From NCBI GenBank assembly GCA_964627755.1, contig CAZVIH010000026.1:1-9318 (forward strand): a stretch of DNA of 9,318 nucleotides, read 5' to 3'. This document shows, piece after piece, positions 1 to 6,603 of the stretch. The notes below the pieces were generated by a model. The model had not been told where the DNA came from, did not search any database, and saw only the letters and a program-made list of their open reading frames with translations. A program made the translations under genes and the position numbers. This stretch comes from B10-G9 sp964627755 (lineage in GTDB: Bacteria > Chloroflexota > Anaerolineae > Anaerolineales > UBA11858). The first letter of the stretch is position 1; every line of letters starts with the position of its first letter.

Positions 1-538
1 CCAAATCAGAATCTGGGATTTCAATTTCCAGTTTTTTTATTTCAAAATCTATGATTTGATAACCTTCGTAATCCTGGGATATCGCTTGGTCAATATTTTC
101 CGTAGAAAGATAATGAACCTTGAAATCTCCATCCCCATTAATTGGGTAAACAGATATCTTTGAATAACCTTGGTCAACAATACATTTAGGGATTAGATGA
201 AGAATTTTTATAAAGGAATCGTTATTTTCTTCGCTAGCAGTATTGATAAAGATACTTGAATTAAAATTGCCATTAGTAAAAACAATTTTATATGTGTCAT
301 TTTTGCTTAGATGAATATTTAGGTAATTATCATATCTTTTTGTATGTAGATCGATGGTTATCCCTTTCTCATCCGGCCAAACAATAGCTATTTCATCATT
401 AATAGAATTCTCACTAAAAGAATATATTTTAGTTACATTCTCGTTATTTTTATTTAAGGAATCGGATTTTATGAAGCCGATTATGCTTAATAGACTGAAA
501 GTTATTATGATGAAGTAAAAGAGCTTTTCTCTCTTCAT
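1..538 (-). CDS. Partial gene (N-terminal part): secreted or membrane-anchored protein of unknown family
   Basis: An open frame starts with ATG at 538 and stays open to the left edge (179 codons visible); the C-terminus lies outside the window. An in-frame TAA sits two codons before this ATG, so no earlier start is possible. No clear Shine-Dalgarno sequence precedes it. The N-terminus has basic residues (MKREK) followed by about 18 hydrophobic residues (roughly 6-23), which looks like a signal peptide or single membrane anchor, without a lipobox cysteine. The rest (about 25-179) is polar, rich in Asn, Ile, Asp and Lys, with alternating hydrophobic residues suggesting beta-strands and a GYSKISVYPINGDGDF stretch near residues 131-146. 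I recognise no catalytic motif in this part. It lies 113 nt downstream of the DUF4956 gene on the same strand. DUF4956 neighbours are often CotH-kinase or VTC proteins, so a CotH-type protein is one possibility, from context only. Codons are AT-rich, like DUF4956 and unlike the genes to the right. Confidence 0.72.
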   Translation of the reverse strand, partial: MKREKLFYFIIITFSLLSIIGFIKSDSLNKNNENVTKIYSFSENSINDEIAIVWPDEKGITIDLHTKRYDNYLNIHLSKNDTYKIVFTNGNFNSSIFINTASEENNDSFIKILHLIPKCIVDQGYSKISVYPINGDGDFKVHYLSTENIDQAISQDYEGYQIIDFEIKKLEIEIPDSDL

Positions 539-651
539 GAATTACACCGTCGCTTGCTGCAACGACAAGATATGTTCTTTTTTTGTTTTAATTTTGTGAA
601 TATTTTTAACTGTGTATTACACTAGTCTTCGATACCACAATTGATAATAGT

Positions 652-1314
652 TCATGCGAGTACTTTATTCGGTATAAAGCTTATTTTTATATCTTCTTCG
701 ATTGATTTTAATTCAGCCACGCATTGATCGATATCCTGGACATTGTCGATTTCAACAGAAAGGTAAAGAGTTGTTGAAGTTTTATCTGAATCAAATCTTC
801 TAAAAGTACTTACATTACAATAAGGTCGGATGATTCCTATTATTTTATTTATACCCATATCTGAGCTCACAATATTTAGATTATAGGTTTCAGAATTATT
901 CCTGTCCTTTATATAACTACGGATAACAAGAAATGCAATAATCATGATACCGGCTGAAAATGCTAATAAACGCTTATTGGCACCGAAGGCTAATCCAAGA
1001 GTAATACAAAAGAACAAGTAGGATAATTCCTCTGGTTCTTTAATAGCATTGCGGAAACGGACAATAGACAAAGCGCCAACAAGCCCTAAGGAAAGAGCAA
1101 GTGAAGTCTGAATTATTGACACGATCAAGGTTGTAGAAATTGTGATTAAAAAGAAATTGCTAGAAAATTGCTTTCTATTTGACAGCGAATTTCCATATTT
1201 AATATATATCGTTCTGACTAAAAATGCCATCATTCCTGAAAACAGAATATTGATAAGAATATCACTTACGCTCAAGAATTCAGTTTCGGAAAATAAATTA
1301 TTTAGTATGTCCAT
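652..1314 (-). CDS. DUF4956 domain membrane protein
   Basis: A 220-residue protein of unknown biochemical role. Hydrophobic segments at roughly 17-37, 52-84, 97-112 and 116-134 predict four to five membrane helices. They are followed by a soluble C-terminal domain (about 140-220) with alternating strands and helices. The diagnostic stretch is residues 76-97, LGLVGALSIVRFRNAIKEP and the residues after it, which is the conserved core I associate with DUF4956. The ATG at 1314 is preceded by GAGAGGA about 5 nt upstream, which supports this start. In many genomes DUF4956 genes sit beside a VTC-domain polyphosphate polymerase and a CotH-kinase protein (known context). Here the upstream side is an AT-rich gap and the downstream gene is the unidentified secreted protein. 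A role in a surface or polyphosphate-related process is inference. The family call is fairly secure; the function is open. Confidence 0.85.
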   Translation of the reverse strand: MDILNNLFSETEFLSVSDILINILFSGMMAFLVRTIYIKYGNSLSNRKQFSSNFFLITISTTLIVSIIQTSLALSLGLVGALSIVRFRNAIKEPEELSYLFFCITLGLAFGANKRLLAFSAGIMIIAFLVIRSYIKDRNNSETYNLNIVSSDMGINKIIGIIRPYCNVSTFRRFDSDKTSTTLYLSVEIDNVQDIDQCVAELKSIEEDIKISFIPNKVLA

Positions 1315-1961
1315 CTTGTCCTCTCTCTGAAGTCGGAAATAATTTTCTTTGGTGATTTTATTATTACGTGGTACTTATTTATATTTGTCGAAGCCTTGAA
1401 ACCCTTTGTTTAGGAATGGATTTTCTTGTGTCATCTTAACAATCAGAAACTTGAATTTGATCGCCGAAGTACAAAATCTTTCCTATCATCTTTCGTTTTT
1501 TCCTGGAGACAGTGAAATTCTCATTAATAATACTATCTCATTAAAATAATATGTGTTCCTTAATCTTCGACTGCAAAATCCTTTATGATACGGGCAACAA
1601 AGGGGCGGGGCTAAAATCGCAAATCAACAAATATTTAACTTAATAGTTCGTTTATGGGCAGATTGCAATTAGGCGCTAAGTTTAACCTTTTCACAATGTC
1701 AATTGGCGGATTACCTAATAACATAATAGTAAAGACTGAAGCCACAGGATTGGAAGTCGAAAGATTAAATATCTATCACTATCCATCGGAAATATTATTC
1801 CAATACAAGCTAATAAATCACCTGTTCTTGTTAGATTGTGAATACAAATAAATGGATGCGTATTTGCCTTTTGTCCAATGAAGGAGCTTGAAAAAGCATT
1901 GATCCAATCAGAAAGATATTTATTCTTGATCAGAAAAAATCCAACTTCAAGATTGTCTGTC
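1315..1961. other. AT-rich 647-nt gap without a convincing gene
   Basis: The stretch between the DUF4956 start and the DegV stop is about 30% GC in lines I counted. On the plus strand an ATG frame at 1654-1851 encodes 65 residues (MGRLQLGAKFNLF...) with no Shine-Dalgarno sequence and no family I recognise. Opposite part of it, the minus strand has a frame open from inside the DegV 3' end down to a TAG near 1706. It runs over 80 codons but has no usable start near its beginning. A 19-codon minus-strand ATG frame (1375-1434) also exists. None has enough support to be called a gene. They could be chance frames in AT-rich DNA or remnants of decayed genes. No confident promoter for DUF4956 was found here, although one would be expected. 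No terminal inverted repeats of a mobile element were seen. Confidence 0.5.
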
Positions 1962-2816
1962 TCATTCCGAATAACCGCAAATCGCCACTGCCCGCGGTCC
2001 GGTATGAACCCCTAATACAGGAGATACTATACTGATGATGATTTCTTTGGGATTAATTTCGGCTTTGATTTTTTCCGCAAGTGTTTGAGCCTCTTCCTGG
2101 GCTGCGTTGTGTAATACGGCGATCCTGAGTGGTCTTTCCAAATCTATCTGAGCAAAGAAATCCGCGTACAGGTCTGCCAGGGCTTTTTTCCGGGTCCGGG
2201 ATCGGCGCCCACCTGCTACTTCTCCGCTCTTGTGATCAACAGAAATTTGCGGTTTCAAGTTCAATAAATTACCTATAAAGTGACTTGCTCCTCCTATGCG
2301 TCCGCCTTTGTGAAGATATTCCAGTGTATCCAGGGTAATGATATACACCATAGTGTCGCGAGTCTTATCGGCTGCGTTGACCATAGCCTGGAGATCCCCC
2401 CCTTCTTCTCGCGCCCTGGCAGCAGCCAGCACCTGCCAGCCCAGGCTCATGGAATTGGCTTTTGAATCCAACACCTTAACTGGAATATCCACCATTTCCG
2501 CTGCAGCTTTGGCGGACTCATGGGTCCCGCTCATAGCTTTGCTGATAGTGATGATCAGTATTTCCTCCGCCCCGTTTTTCTGGGCAGTTTCGTAAGCCTG
2601 CACCAGCTGCTGCGGAGTGGGTTGTGATGTGGTGGGCAGGATTGGATCCGTATCCAGCCGCTGGTAAAAATCTTCTGGAGTCAGACTCACGCCATCCTGA
2701 AATTGTTCCCTGCCCCAAATGATGGTCAAGGGAACAACCTGAATGTCATATTTTGTTAGGAATTCTGCCGGGATATCGCAGGTGCTGTCTGTTAATAAAG
2801 CAACCTTGTGAGTCAT
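1962..2816 (-). CDS. DegV family fatty-acid-binding protein (FakB-like)
   Basis: A 284-residue protein of the usual length for the DegV family. Characterised members (FakB) hold a fatty acid in the cytoplasm and present it to the kinase FakA, giving acyl-phosphate for phospholipid synthesis. Visible family motifs in order: TDSTCDIP (9-16), TSQPT (63-67), SGTHESA (96-102), LEYLHKGGRIG (165-175), LKPQI (187-191), RSRTRKKA (205-212) and HTGPRA (271-276). The Thr/Ser of TSQPT and SGT and the His of HTGP are the positions expected to hold the fatty-acid carboxylate (family knowledge). In the last motif Arg replaces the glycine I would expect in HTGPGA. The start at 2816 has a textbook AAGGAG 6 nt upstream. 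The gene appears monocistronic: a terminator and then its own promoter separate it from the upstream DUF47 gene. No fakA-like kinase gene is visible, so the lipid role is inferred from the family alone. Confidence 0.93.
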   Translation of the reverse strand: MTHKVALLTDSTCDIPAEFLTKYDIQVVPLTIIWGREQFQDGVSLTPEDFYQRLDTDPILPTTSQPTPQQLVQAYETAQKNGAEEILIITISKAMSGTHESAKAAAEMVDIPVKVLDSKANSMSLGWQVLAAARAREEGGDLQAMVNAADKTRDTMVYIITLDTLEYLHKGGRIGGASHFIGNLLNLKPQISVDHKSGEVAGGRRSRTRKKALADLYADFFAQIDLERPLRIAVLHNAAQEEAQTLAEKIKAEINPKEIIISIVSPVLGVHTGPRAVAICGYSE

Positions 2817-2842
2817 TTTTTCTCCTTGGTCATAATGGCTCT

Positions 2843-2871
2843 ATTTTAGCTGGGGATAGAAAATATTTCAA
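2843..2871 (-). promoter_or_regulatory. Sigma70-type promoter of the DegV-family gene
   Basis: On the minus strand, TTGAAA (2871-2866) and TAAAAT (2848-2843) are separated by exactly 17 nt; each box matches the sigma70 consensus at 5 of 6 positions. A start of transcription near 2836 would give a leader of about 20 nt containing the AAGGAG ribosome site. The promoter lies just after the terminator of the upstream operon, as expected for an independent unit. The match is seen in sequence; activity is inferred. Confidence 0.7.
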
Positions 2872-2890
2872 CAGCCGGGAATTAAATATT

Positions 2891-2915
2891 AGGGGCGGCT
2901 CAAAGAGACGCCCCT
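2891..2915 (-). terminator. Intrinsic terminator of the pit-DUF47 operon
   Basis: AGGGGCG (2891-2897) and CGCCCCT (2909-2915) form a perfect 7-bp GC-rich stem. Inside it, one G/A mismatch is followed by a further 3-bp CTC/GAG stem closing on AAA. The hairpin lies about 35 nt after the DUF47 stop codon on the minus strand. The downstream tract (TAATATTTAATT) is U-rich but interrupted, so termination may be incomplete. Because the stem is symmetric it could also act on the other strand, but no plus-strand gene leads into it. Confidence 0.72.
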
Positions 2916-2950
2916 GAGTTCTGCGTTATTCAACATGTAAGCGCGGTCAA

Positions 2951-3589
2951 TCAGGTCAGCTTCATAACCACCATGCCCAGAATATCGGCTGCCTTGTCAG
3001 CCTGGTCCGCCATATTGGATACATGCCGGTAAACCTCTCGCCGTCGAAGCATGATCATTAATGGTTCAAAGTCTTTGGCTTTAGTAAACAGATCGCCAAT
3101 CGCCAATCGGTAGAGGTGTTCCACTTCGTTTTCGATTTTTTTGCACCTTTTTGCGTGTTCCCCAGCAACGCGGGGATTACTGGAGATAGTATGAAACGCC
3201 ATCTCCAACTCTTCGGTCGCTTCCCGGGTAAAGGTTACCATTTTCACCAGATAGTCATCTGCTTCAGTTCCCAGCAGCTGCATTTCCTCAACAGTTGTAT
3301 AACAATAGTCTAGTATATCGTCAATATATAAGGACATCATAAAGATATCTTCCCGGTCCAGGGGCGTGATAAAGGTATTATGAAGCTCGTCAATTAATAT
3401 TCGGCGCACTTCATCGGCTTCGATCTCTTTGACCCGCATCTGATCGATGGCTTTTTCTTTTAACTCAGTTTTTCCAAGCCATTTTTCTAACAGTTTCAAA
3501 CCTTCAATCGTAATCTGGGTCTGCTCGATTAACATCCCCACAAACTTATCTTCCCTTTTTCCCCGTTTAAAAACACCTGAGATACCCAT
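2951..3589 (-). CDS. DUF47/PhoU-like accessory protein of the PiT phosphate transporter
   Basis: A 212-residue, mostly helical cytoplasmic protein of the DUF47 (TIGR00153, PhoU-related) family, which is commonly encoded next to Pit transporters and thought to modulate them. Acidic, potentially metal-binding clusters typical of PhoU-like helical bundles are visible: EIEADEVRR (55-63), TPLDREDI (75-82) with IDDILDY (89-95), ENEVEHLYR (153-161) and YRHVSNMADQADKAADIL (187-204). I chose ATG at 3589 because GGAGG ends 6 nt upstream of it. A GTG 18 nt further upstream (3607) is in frame but lies on the far side of that ribosome site and has no site of its own. The start is 32 nt after the pit stop codon, so the two are surely co-transcribed, and a hairpin terminator follows. 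The precise biochemical activity is not established from sequence. Confidence 0.92.
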   Translation of the reverse strand: MGISGVFKRGKREDKFVGMLIEQTQITIEGLKLLEKWLGKTELKEKAIDQMRVKEIEADEVRRILIDELHNTFITPLDREDIFMMSLYIDDILDYCYTTVEEMQLLGTEADDYLVKMVTFTREATEELEMAFHTISSNPRVAGEHAKRCKKIENEVEHLYRLAIGDLFTKAKDFEPLMIMLRRREVYRHVSNMADQADKAADILGMVVMKLT

Positions 3590-3591
3590 AT

Positions 3592-3600
3592 CCTTCCTCC
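3592..3600 (-). promoter_or_regulatory. Shine-Dalgarno sequence that fixes the DUF47 start
   Basis: On the minus strand GGAGGAAGG ends 2 nt before ATG at 3589, and its GGAGG core is 6 nt from it. This is close to ideal spacing. The in-frame GTG at 3607 lies upstream of this site and would make the site part of the coding sequence, so the shorter 212-residue protein is preferred. Confidence 0.82.
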
Positions 3601-3621
3601 AGTCCACATTCTGATCTCCGT

Positions 3622-4611
3622 TTAGGGGATCAGATAATTAATCAAAAAATACAGCAGCGCCGCTATACCCGCAGACACCGGAACAGTCAAGAACCAGGCC
3701 ACAAGGATATCACCCATCACTCCCCAGCGGACCTGCGATTTTCGCTGAGCAGCTCCCACGCCGAGAATTGAAGAACTGACCACGTGTGTTGAACTGACAG
3801 GTCCACCAAATAACGAAGCAGTCAGGATCACTACCATGGAAGAGAGCTGAGATGCTAAACTATGGATGGGTCTGATCCTGTAAAATTTACCACCAAGAGT
3901 ATGGATGATCCGCCAACCGCCGGCTGCAGTACCAATACCAATCGCGGTTGCGCTGATTAAAATCACCCACCAGGGAACAGCAAAATGATCCTGATATCCC
4001 AGAACCACCAGGCCCATGGTCATAATACCCATAGTTTTCTGAGCATCATTGGTTCCATGGCTCAAGGCAAGAGTGAATGCTGTTGGTATCTGGGCATACT
4101 TAAAATACAAATTGGCTTTCGGTGTTGCATTGCGAACAGCCCACATGCTGATCCGCATCACGATGAGTCCAAGGATATATCCCAACACAGGAGATAAAAA
4201 CAAGGCAATAGCTACCAATTCCAGTCCTTCAAATTTTAAGGACTGCCAACCCGATCCCACTATCACCGCGCCAACAATGCCGCCGACCAAGGCATGAGAA
4301 GAACTGGATGGAATACCAAAAAACCAGGTGATAAGATTCCAGATACTTGCACTTAATAAAGCCGCCAATACTACGGCAATCGATATTGAATCAGGGGAAG
4401 CTACGTCCTGACCAATCGTTTTGGCAACTGCGACACCGAAAACAAATGGGCCAATGAAATTAGCCACTGTGGCCATAACCAGCGCAGCTGTGGGGGTCAT
4501 TGCCCGGGAGGAGATCATGGTTGCCACTACATTGGCGCTGTCTTGGAATCCATTCAGGAAATCAAAAATCAAGGCCAAAGCGATCAGGATAATAATAAGT
4601 AAATGGTCCAT
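3622..4611 (-). CDS. pit: PiT family inorganic phosphate transporter
   Basis: A 329-residue integral membrane protein that should import inorganic phosphate (usually as a metal-phosphate or with H+ or Na+) across the cytoplasmic membrane. The two inverted PiT repeats are plain. The first has NGFQDSANVVAT (20-31) and GIPSSSSHALVGG (99-111). The second has LSHGTNDAQKTMGI (183-196) and GGPVSSTHVVSSSILG (269-284). Asp24/Asn27 and Asn188/Asp189 occupy the conserved binding-site positions of the family. About ten hydrophobic segments are visible, and the length fits compact bacterial PiT proteins. ATG 4611 lies directly before the first helix, so the start fits the family even though its ribosome site is poor: GGATGG, 13 nt away. 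A strong promoter lies upstream and the DUF47 partner follows. The split signature in the first repeat (FQDSANVV rather than the commoner ANDVAN) still fits the family. Confidence 0.95.
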   Translation of the reverse strand: MDHLLIIILIALALIFDFLNGFQDSANVVATMISSRAMTPTAALVMATVANFIGPFVFGVAVAKTIGQDVASPDSISIAVVLAALLSASIWNLITWFFGIPSSSSHALVGGIVGAVIVGSGWQSLKFEGLELVAIALFLSPVLGYILGLIVMRISMWAVRNATPKANLYFKYAQIPTAFTLALSHGTNDAQKTMGIMTMGLVVLGYQDHFAVPWWVILISATAIGIGTAAGGWRIIHTLGGKFYRIRPIHSLASQLSSMVVILTASLFGGPVSSTHVVSSSILGVGAAQRKSQVRWGVMGDILVAWFLTVPVSAGIAALLYFLINYLIP

Positions 4612-4706
4612 AAGTTTTAACCCATCCGGGTCAATAAATTTAACTCAACACTTCCCTCGAAAACTGATCTTTCTTTACTATGTCCCTCAGCCCTACAAGA
4701 AAAACC

Positions 4707-4735
4707 ATTATAACCAAAACTATCAAACCTGCCAA
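4707..4735 (-). promoter_or_regulatory. Strong sigma70-type promoter of the pit-DUF47 operon
   Basis: On the minus strand TTGGCA (4735-4730) is separated by exactly 17 nt from a perfect TATAAT (4712-4707). The -35 box matches consensus at 5 of 6 positions. Transcription would begin near 4700, giving a leader of about 89 nt before the pit ATG. Near the end of the leader a small hairpin, ACCC-GGAT-GGGT (4631-4620), sits about 8 nt before the start codon. I saw no convincing Pho-box-like direct repeats around the promoter. The promoter begins about 63 nt after the histidine kinase stop codon, and no clear terminator separates them. The boxes are seen directly; strength and regulation are inferred. 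Confidence 0.8.
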
Positions 4736-4798
4736 GAAACCCGGTCTGAGACTAAATACCAAGAGATAATTAGATTAAAGTGGAGAATGCGCGTCTGG

Positions 4799-5911
4799 TC
4801 AGGCCTCAGAAGGTAGTTTAATAATGAATTCGCTTCCTTGATCCTTTCCAGCGCTGGAGACAGAGATCTCTCCCCCATGAGCATGAACCAGGGCCTGAGT
4901 GATCGCCAGTCCTAATCCAGATCCTCCAGTCCGGCGATTCCTATCTGGGTCTACTCGATAGAAGCGGTCGAATACAAAAGGCAGGTGTTTCTCGTCAATG
5001 CCGGTGCCCCTATCCTTGACAGCAATAGCAACCCATCCATTCTGTTTTATTAAGCTGATCCTGACTTTTCCCCCCTTGGGTGAATGGCGCAGGGCATTAT
5101 TAAGCAGGTTATTGAGGCATTGGGTAATGCGGGCGCTGTCAGCTTTGATGGCTGGCCTATCTTGGGGTAGTTCCAATTCCAGCCTGACGCCCTGATCGTC
5201 AAAAATAGGTTGATAGATAGCTGCACCATCTTGAATAACTTTACAGAGGTCAAGATTGTCGAGGTTTAGAGAAAATTGTTTGGCTTCCAACAGGGCCAGG
5301 TCATGCAGGTCTTCTACCAGGCGCGATAACTGGCGGGTCTGGTCATAAAGGCGGGCCACTTCAACTTTATCGAGTTCATAAACATCATCCAGAATGGCCC
5401 TTAAGTTACCCTGGATAACCGTTAAGGGTGTTCGTAGTTCATGGGCGATATCAGCCAACATATTATTCCGTAAACTATCGGCTTTTTCCAACGCGGCCGC
5501 CATGCTGTTAAAAGCTACCGCTACTTCCCTGATTTCACTGGTTCCCTTCACTTCGATGCGCTGGGTTAGGTCCTGGGATCCAACAGCCCGGGCCGCCTTG
5601 GACAGATTATTCAGTGGGGCAGCCAATCCCCTGCTGCTGATCACTCCAATCAGAATACCCATCATGGATATAGAAAACAGGATCCTGACCAACCCGATGA
5701 CTATTTCACTTTGCCCATACCTGTTAATCCTGTTCAGGAAAGAAGGTTGCGGACCATCTGGATATGTTTCAAATGCCCCACCATCCGGTTGGACAAGGTC
5801 GATATTATCCGCCTGGATTGTCAGGTAGATCCCGGTCGGGATTACGATCAAAAAAATCATGATCGCCACATAAGTCAGGCTGATTCTCACCCAGAGCTGA
5901 TTCAATTTCAT
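4799..5911 (-). CDS. Sensor histidine kinase, HAMP-HisKA-HATPase type
   Basis: A 370-residue membrane sensor that should autophosphorylate on His157 and pass the phosphate to the response regulator encoded just upstream. Layout: membrane helix 1 (about 11-32), a short extracytoplasmic stretch of roughly 36 residues (33-68), membrane helix 2 (about 70-92), HAMP linker (about 93-145), HisKA with the H box DIAHELRTPL (154-163), then the ATPase domain. The ATPase domain shows the N box (QCLNNLLNNALRHSP, 264-278), G1 box (DRGTGI, 300-305), F box (FVFDRFYR, 312-319) and G2 box (GGSGLGLAI, 329-337). All catalytic boxes are intact. The sensing loop is too small for a folded ligand domain, so it may sense the membrane or a partner protein. 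The ATG overlaps the regulator's stop codon (ATGA), and GAGGG lies upstream, so translation is coupled. The resemblance is to BaeS/PhoR-type kinases; the signal cannot be read from the sequence. Confidence 0.95.
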   Translation of the reverse strand: MKLNQLWVRISLTYVAIMIFLIVIPTGIYLTIQADNIDLVQPDGGAFETYPDGPQPSFLNRINRYGQSEIVIGLVRILFSISMMGILIGVISSRGLAAPLNNLSKAARAVGSQDLTQRIEVKGTSEIREVAVAFNSMAAALEKADSLRNNMLADIAHELRTPLTVIQGNLRAILDDVYELDKVEVARLYDQTRQLSRLVEDLHDLALLEAKQFSLNLDNLDLCKVIQDGAAIYQPIFDDQGVRLELELPQDRPAIKADSARITQCLNNLLNNALRHSPKGGKVRISLIKQNGWVAIAVKDRGTGIDEKHLPFVFDRFYRVDPDRNRRTGGSGLGLAITQALVHAHGGEISVSSAGKDQGSEFIIKLPSEA

Positions 5912-6603
5912 TGGTCCCTCATCCGATAGCCAATGCCATGAACCGTTTGTATAAAGGATCCCTGGATGTTTTCCCTGTCGATTTTCCGGCGCAGGTTTTT
6001 AATATGGGAATCCAACGTTCGCCCAGCACTTGCTGAACTATAACCCAGCGCTTTTTCAGCTAATTCGTCCCGAGTGATCACAAATCCGGGGTTCTGCATT
6101 AATACTTTGATTAATTCAAACTCTGAAGGAGTCAGGTTGATAATCTCATCATAATGAGAAAGTTCCCTCTTGCCGAGATCTAAAACCAGCTGCCCAACCT
6201 GTAATCGCTGCGGTACCTGGGCTTCCTGCTGGAGCTGTGTGCGCCGCAGTAAAGCCCGGACCCGGGCTACAACTTCACGGGGATTAAAGGGTTTGGTGAT
6301 GTAATCATCCCCTCCAATTTCCAATCCCACGATCTTGTCATTATCCTCAACCCTGGCGGTAAGCATGATTATAGGAGTGGCTGCTATATTCGAATCTGCC
6401 CTTACTAATCGGGCCACATCCCAACCATCTCGATCCGGAAGCATTAAGTCCAAGATCAAAAGTTGGGGCTTTTCCAATCGCAATACTCGCAGCGCTGACT
6501 CGCCATCATACGCCGTCAGGACTTGGTATCCTGCTTTTTCCAGGTAAGAACGCACTAAGCGGACTATATCCCGATCATCATCTACGACAAGAATTCTATC
6601 CAT
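5908..6603 (-). CDS. OmpR/PhoB-family response regulator
   Basis: A 231-residue two-domain transcription factor. The receiver domain (about 1-120) has the acidic pair Asp8/Asp9, phosphoacceptor Asp52 in LILDLMLP, Thr82 in MLTAR and Lys104 in TKPF. The C-terminal winged-helix domain (about 136-231) has the family marks LTPSEFELIKVL, the recognition-helix segment RTLDSHIKNLRRKI and the closing VHGIGYRM. Phosphorylation by the kinase encoded next to it should promote dimer binding to tandem DNA repeats. I prefer ATG at 6603: GAAGG lies 9 nt upstream of it, whereas the in-frame TTG at 6612 directly abuts that site. The gene starts about 50 nt after the permease stop and overlaps the kinase gene by 4 nt, so it probably belongs to the exporter operon. 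Its targets are unknown; the exporter and the pit operon are the obvious local candidates. Confidence 0.95.
   Translation of the reverse strand: MDRILVVDDDRDIVRLVRSYLEKAGYQVLTAYDGESALRVLRLEKPQLLILDLMLPDRDGWDVARLVRADSNIAATPIIMLTARVEDNDKIVGLEIGGDDYITKPFNPREVVARVRALLRRTQLQQEAQVPQRLQVGQLVLDLGKRELSHYDEIINLTPSEFELIKVLMQNPGFVITRDELAEKALGYSSASAGRTLDSHIKNLRRKIDRENIQGSFIQTVHGIGYRMRDQ

Noticed and set aside
549..566. Hairpin GTCG-TTG / CAA-CGAC followed by a T-rich tract on the plus strand
   Set aside because: The stem is short with a bulge, the T-tract is about 10 nt away, and no plus-strand gene ends here.
1340..1420. Promoter for DUF4956 (TCGACA with TAATAA)
   Set aside because: Spacing is 19 nt and the -10 match is poor; in DNA this AT-rich, such matches are expected by chance.
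1375..1434. 19-codon minus-strand frame upstream of DUF4956
   Set aside because: No good ribosome site and no similarity to anything I know; it may be chance.
1634..1685. Imperfect inverted repeat (TTTAACTTA / TAAGTTTAA) resembling an integron attC site
   Set aside because: One mismatch in nine AT-rich bases, the right-hand GTTTAAC breaks the GTTRRRY pattern, and there is no integrase or cassette array.
1654..1851. 65-codon plus-strand ATG frame as a real small gene
   Set aside because: No ribosome site, no promoter and no family; a long minus-strand open frame overlaps it, showing that open frames arise easily here. Kept only as a note in the gap entry.
1920..1961. Terminator after the DegV gene, with a six-T tract on the minus strand at 1939-1934
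   Set aside because: Only a 4-bp AATC/GATT stem can be formed before the T-tract; not convincing.
4744..4752. GTCTGAGAC palindrome just upstream of the pit promoter as an operator
   Set aside because: A single 9-nt near-palindrome with no second copy; too short to support.
4421..4816. 131-codon open frame on the plus strand across pit and its upstream region
   Set aside because: It lies antisense to the well-supported pit gene and its promoter, with low-complexity composition and no recognisable domain; it is a shadow frame.
5394..5828. 144-codon open frame on the plus strand
   Set aside because: It is antisense to the histidine kinase, in a region encoding its HAMP and H-box segments.
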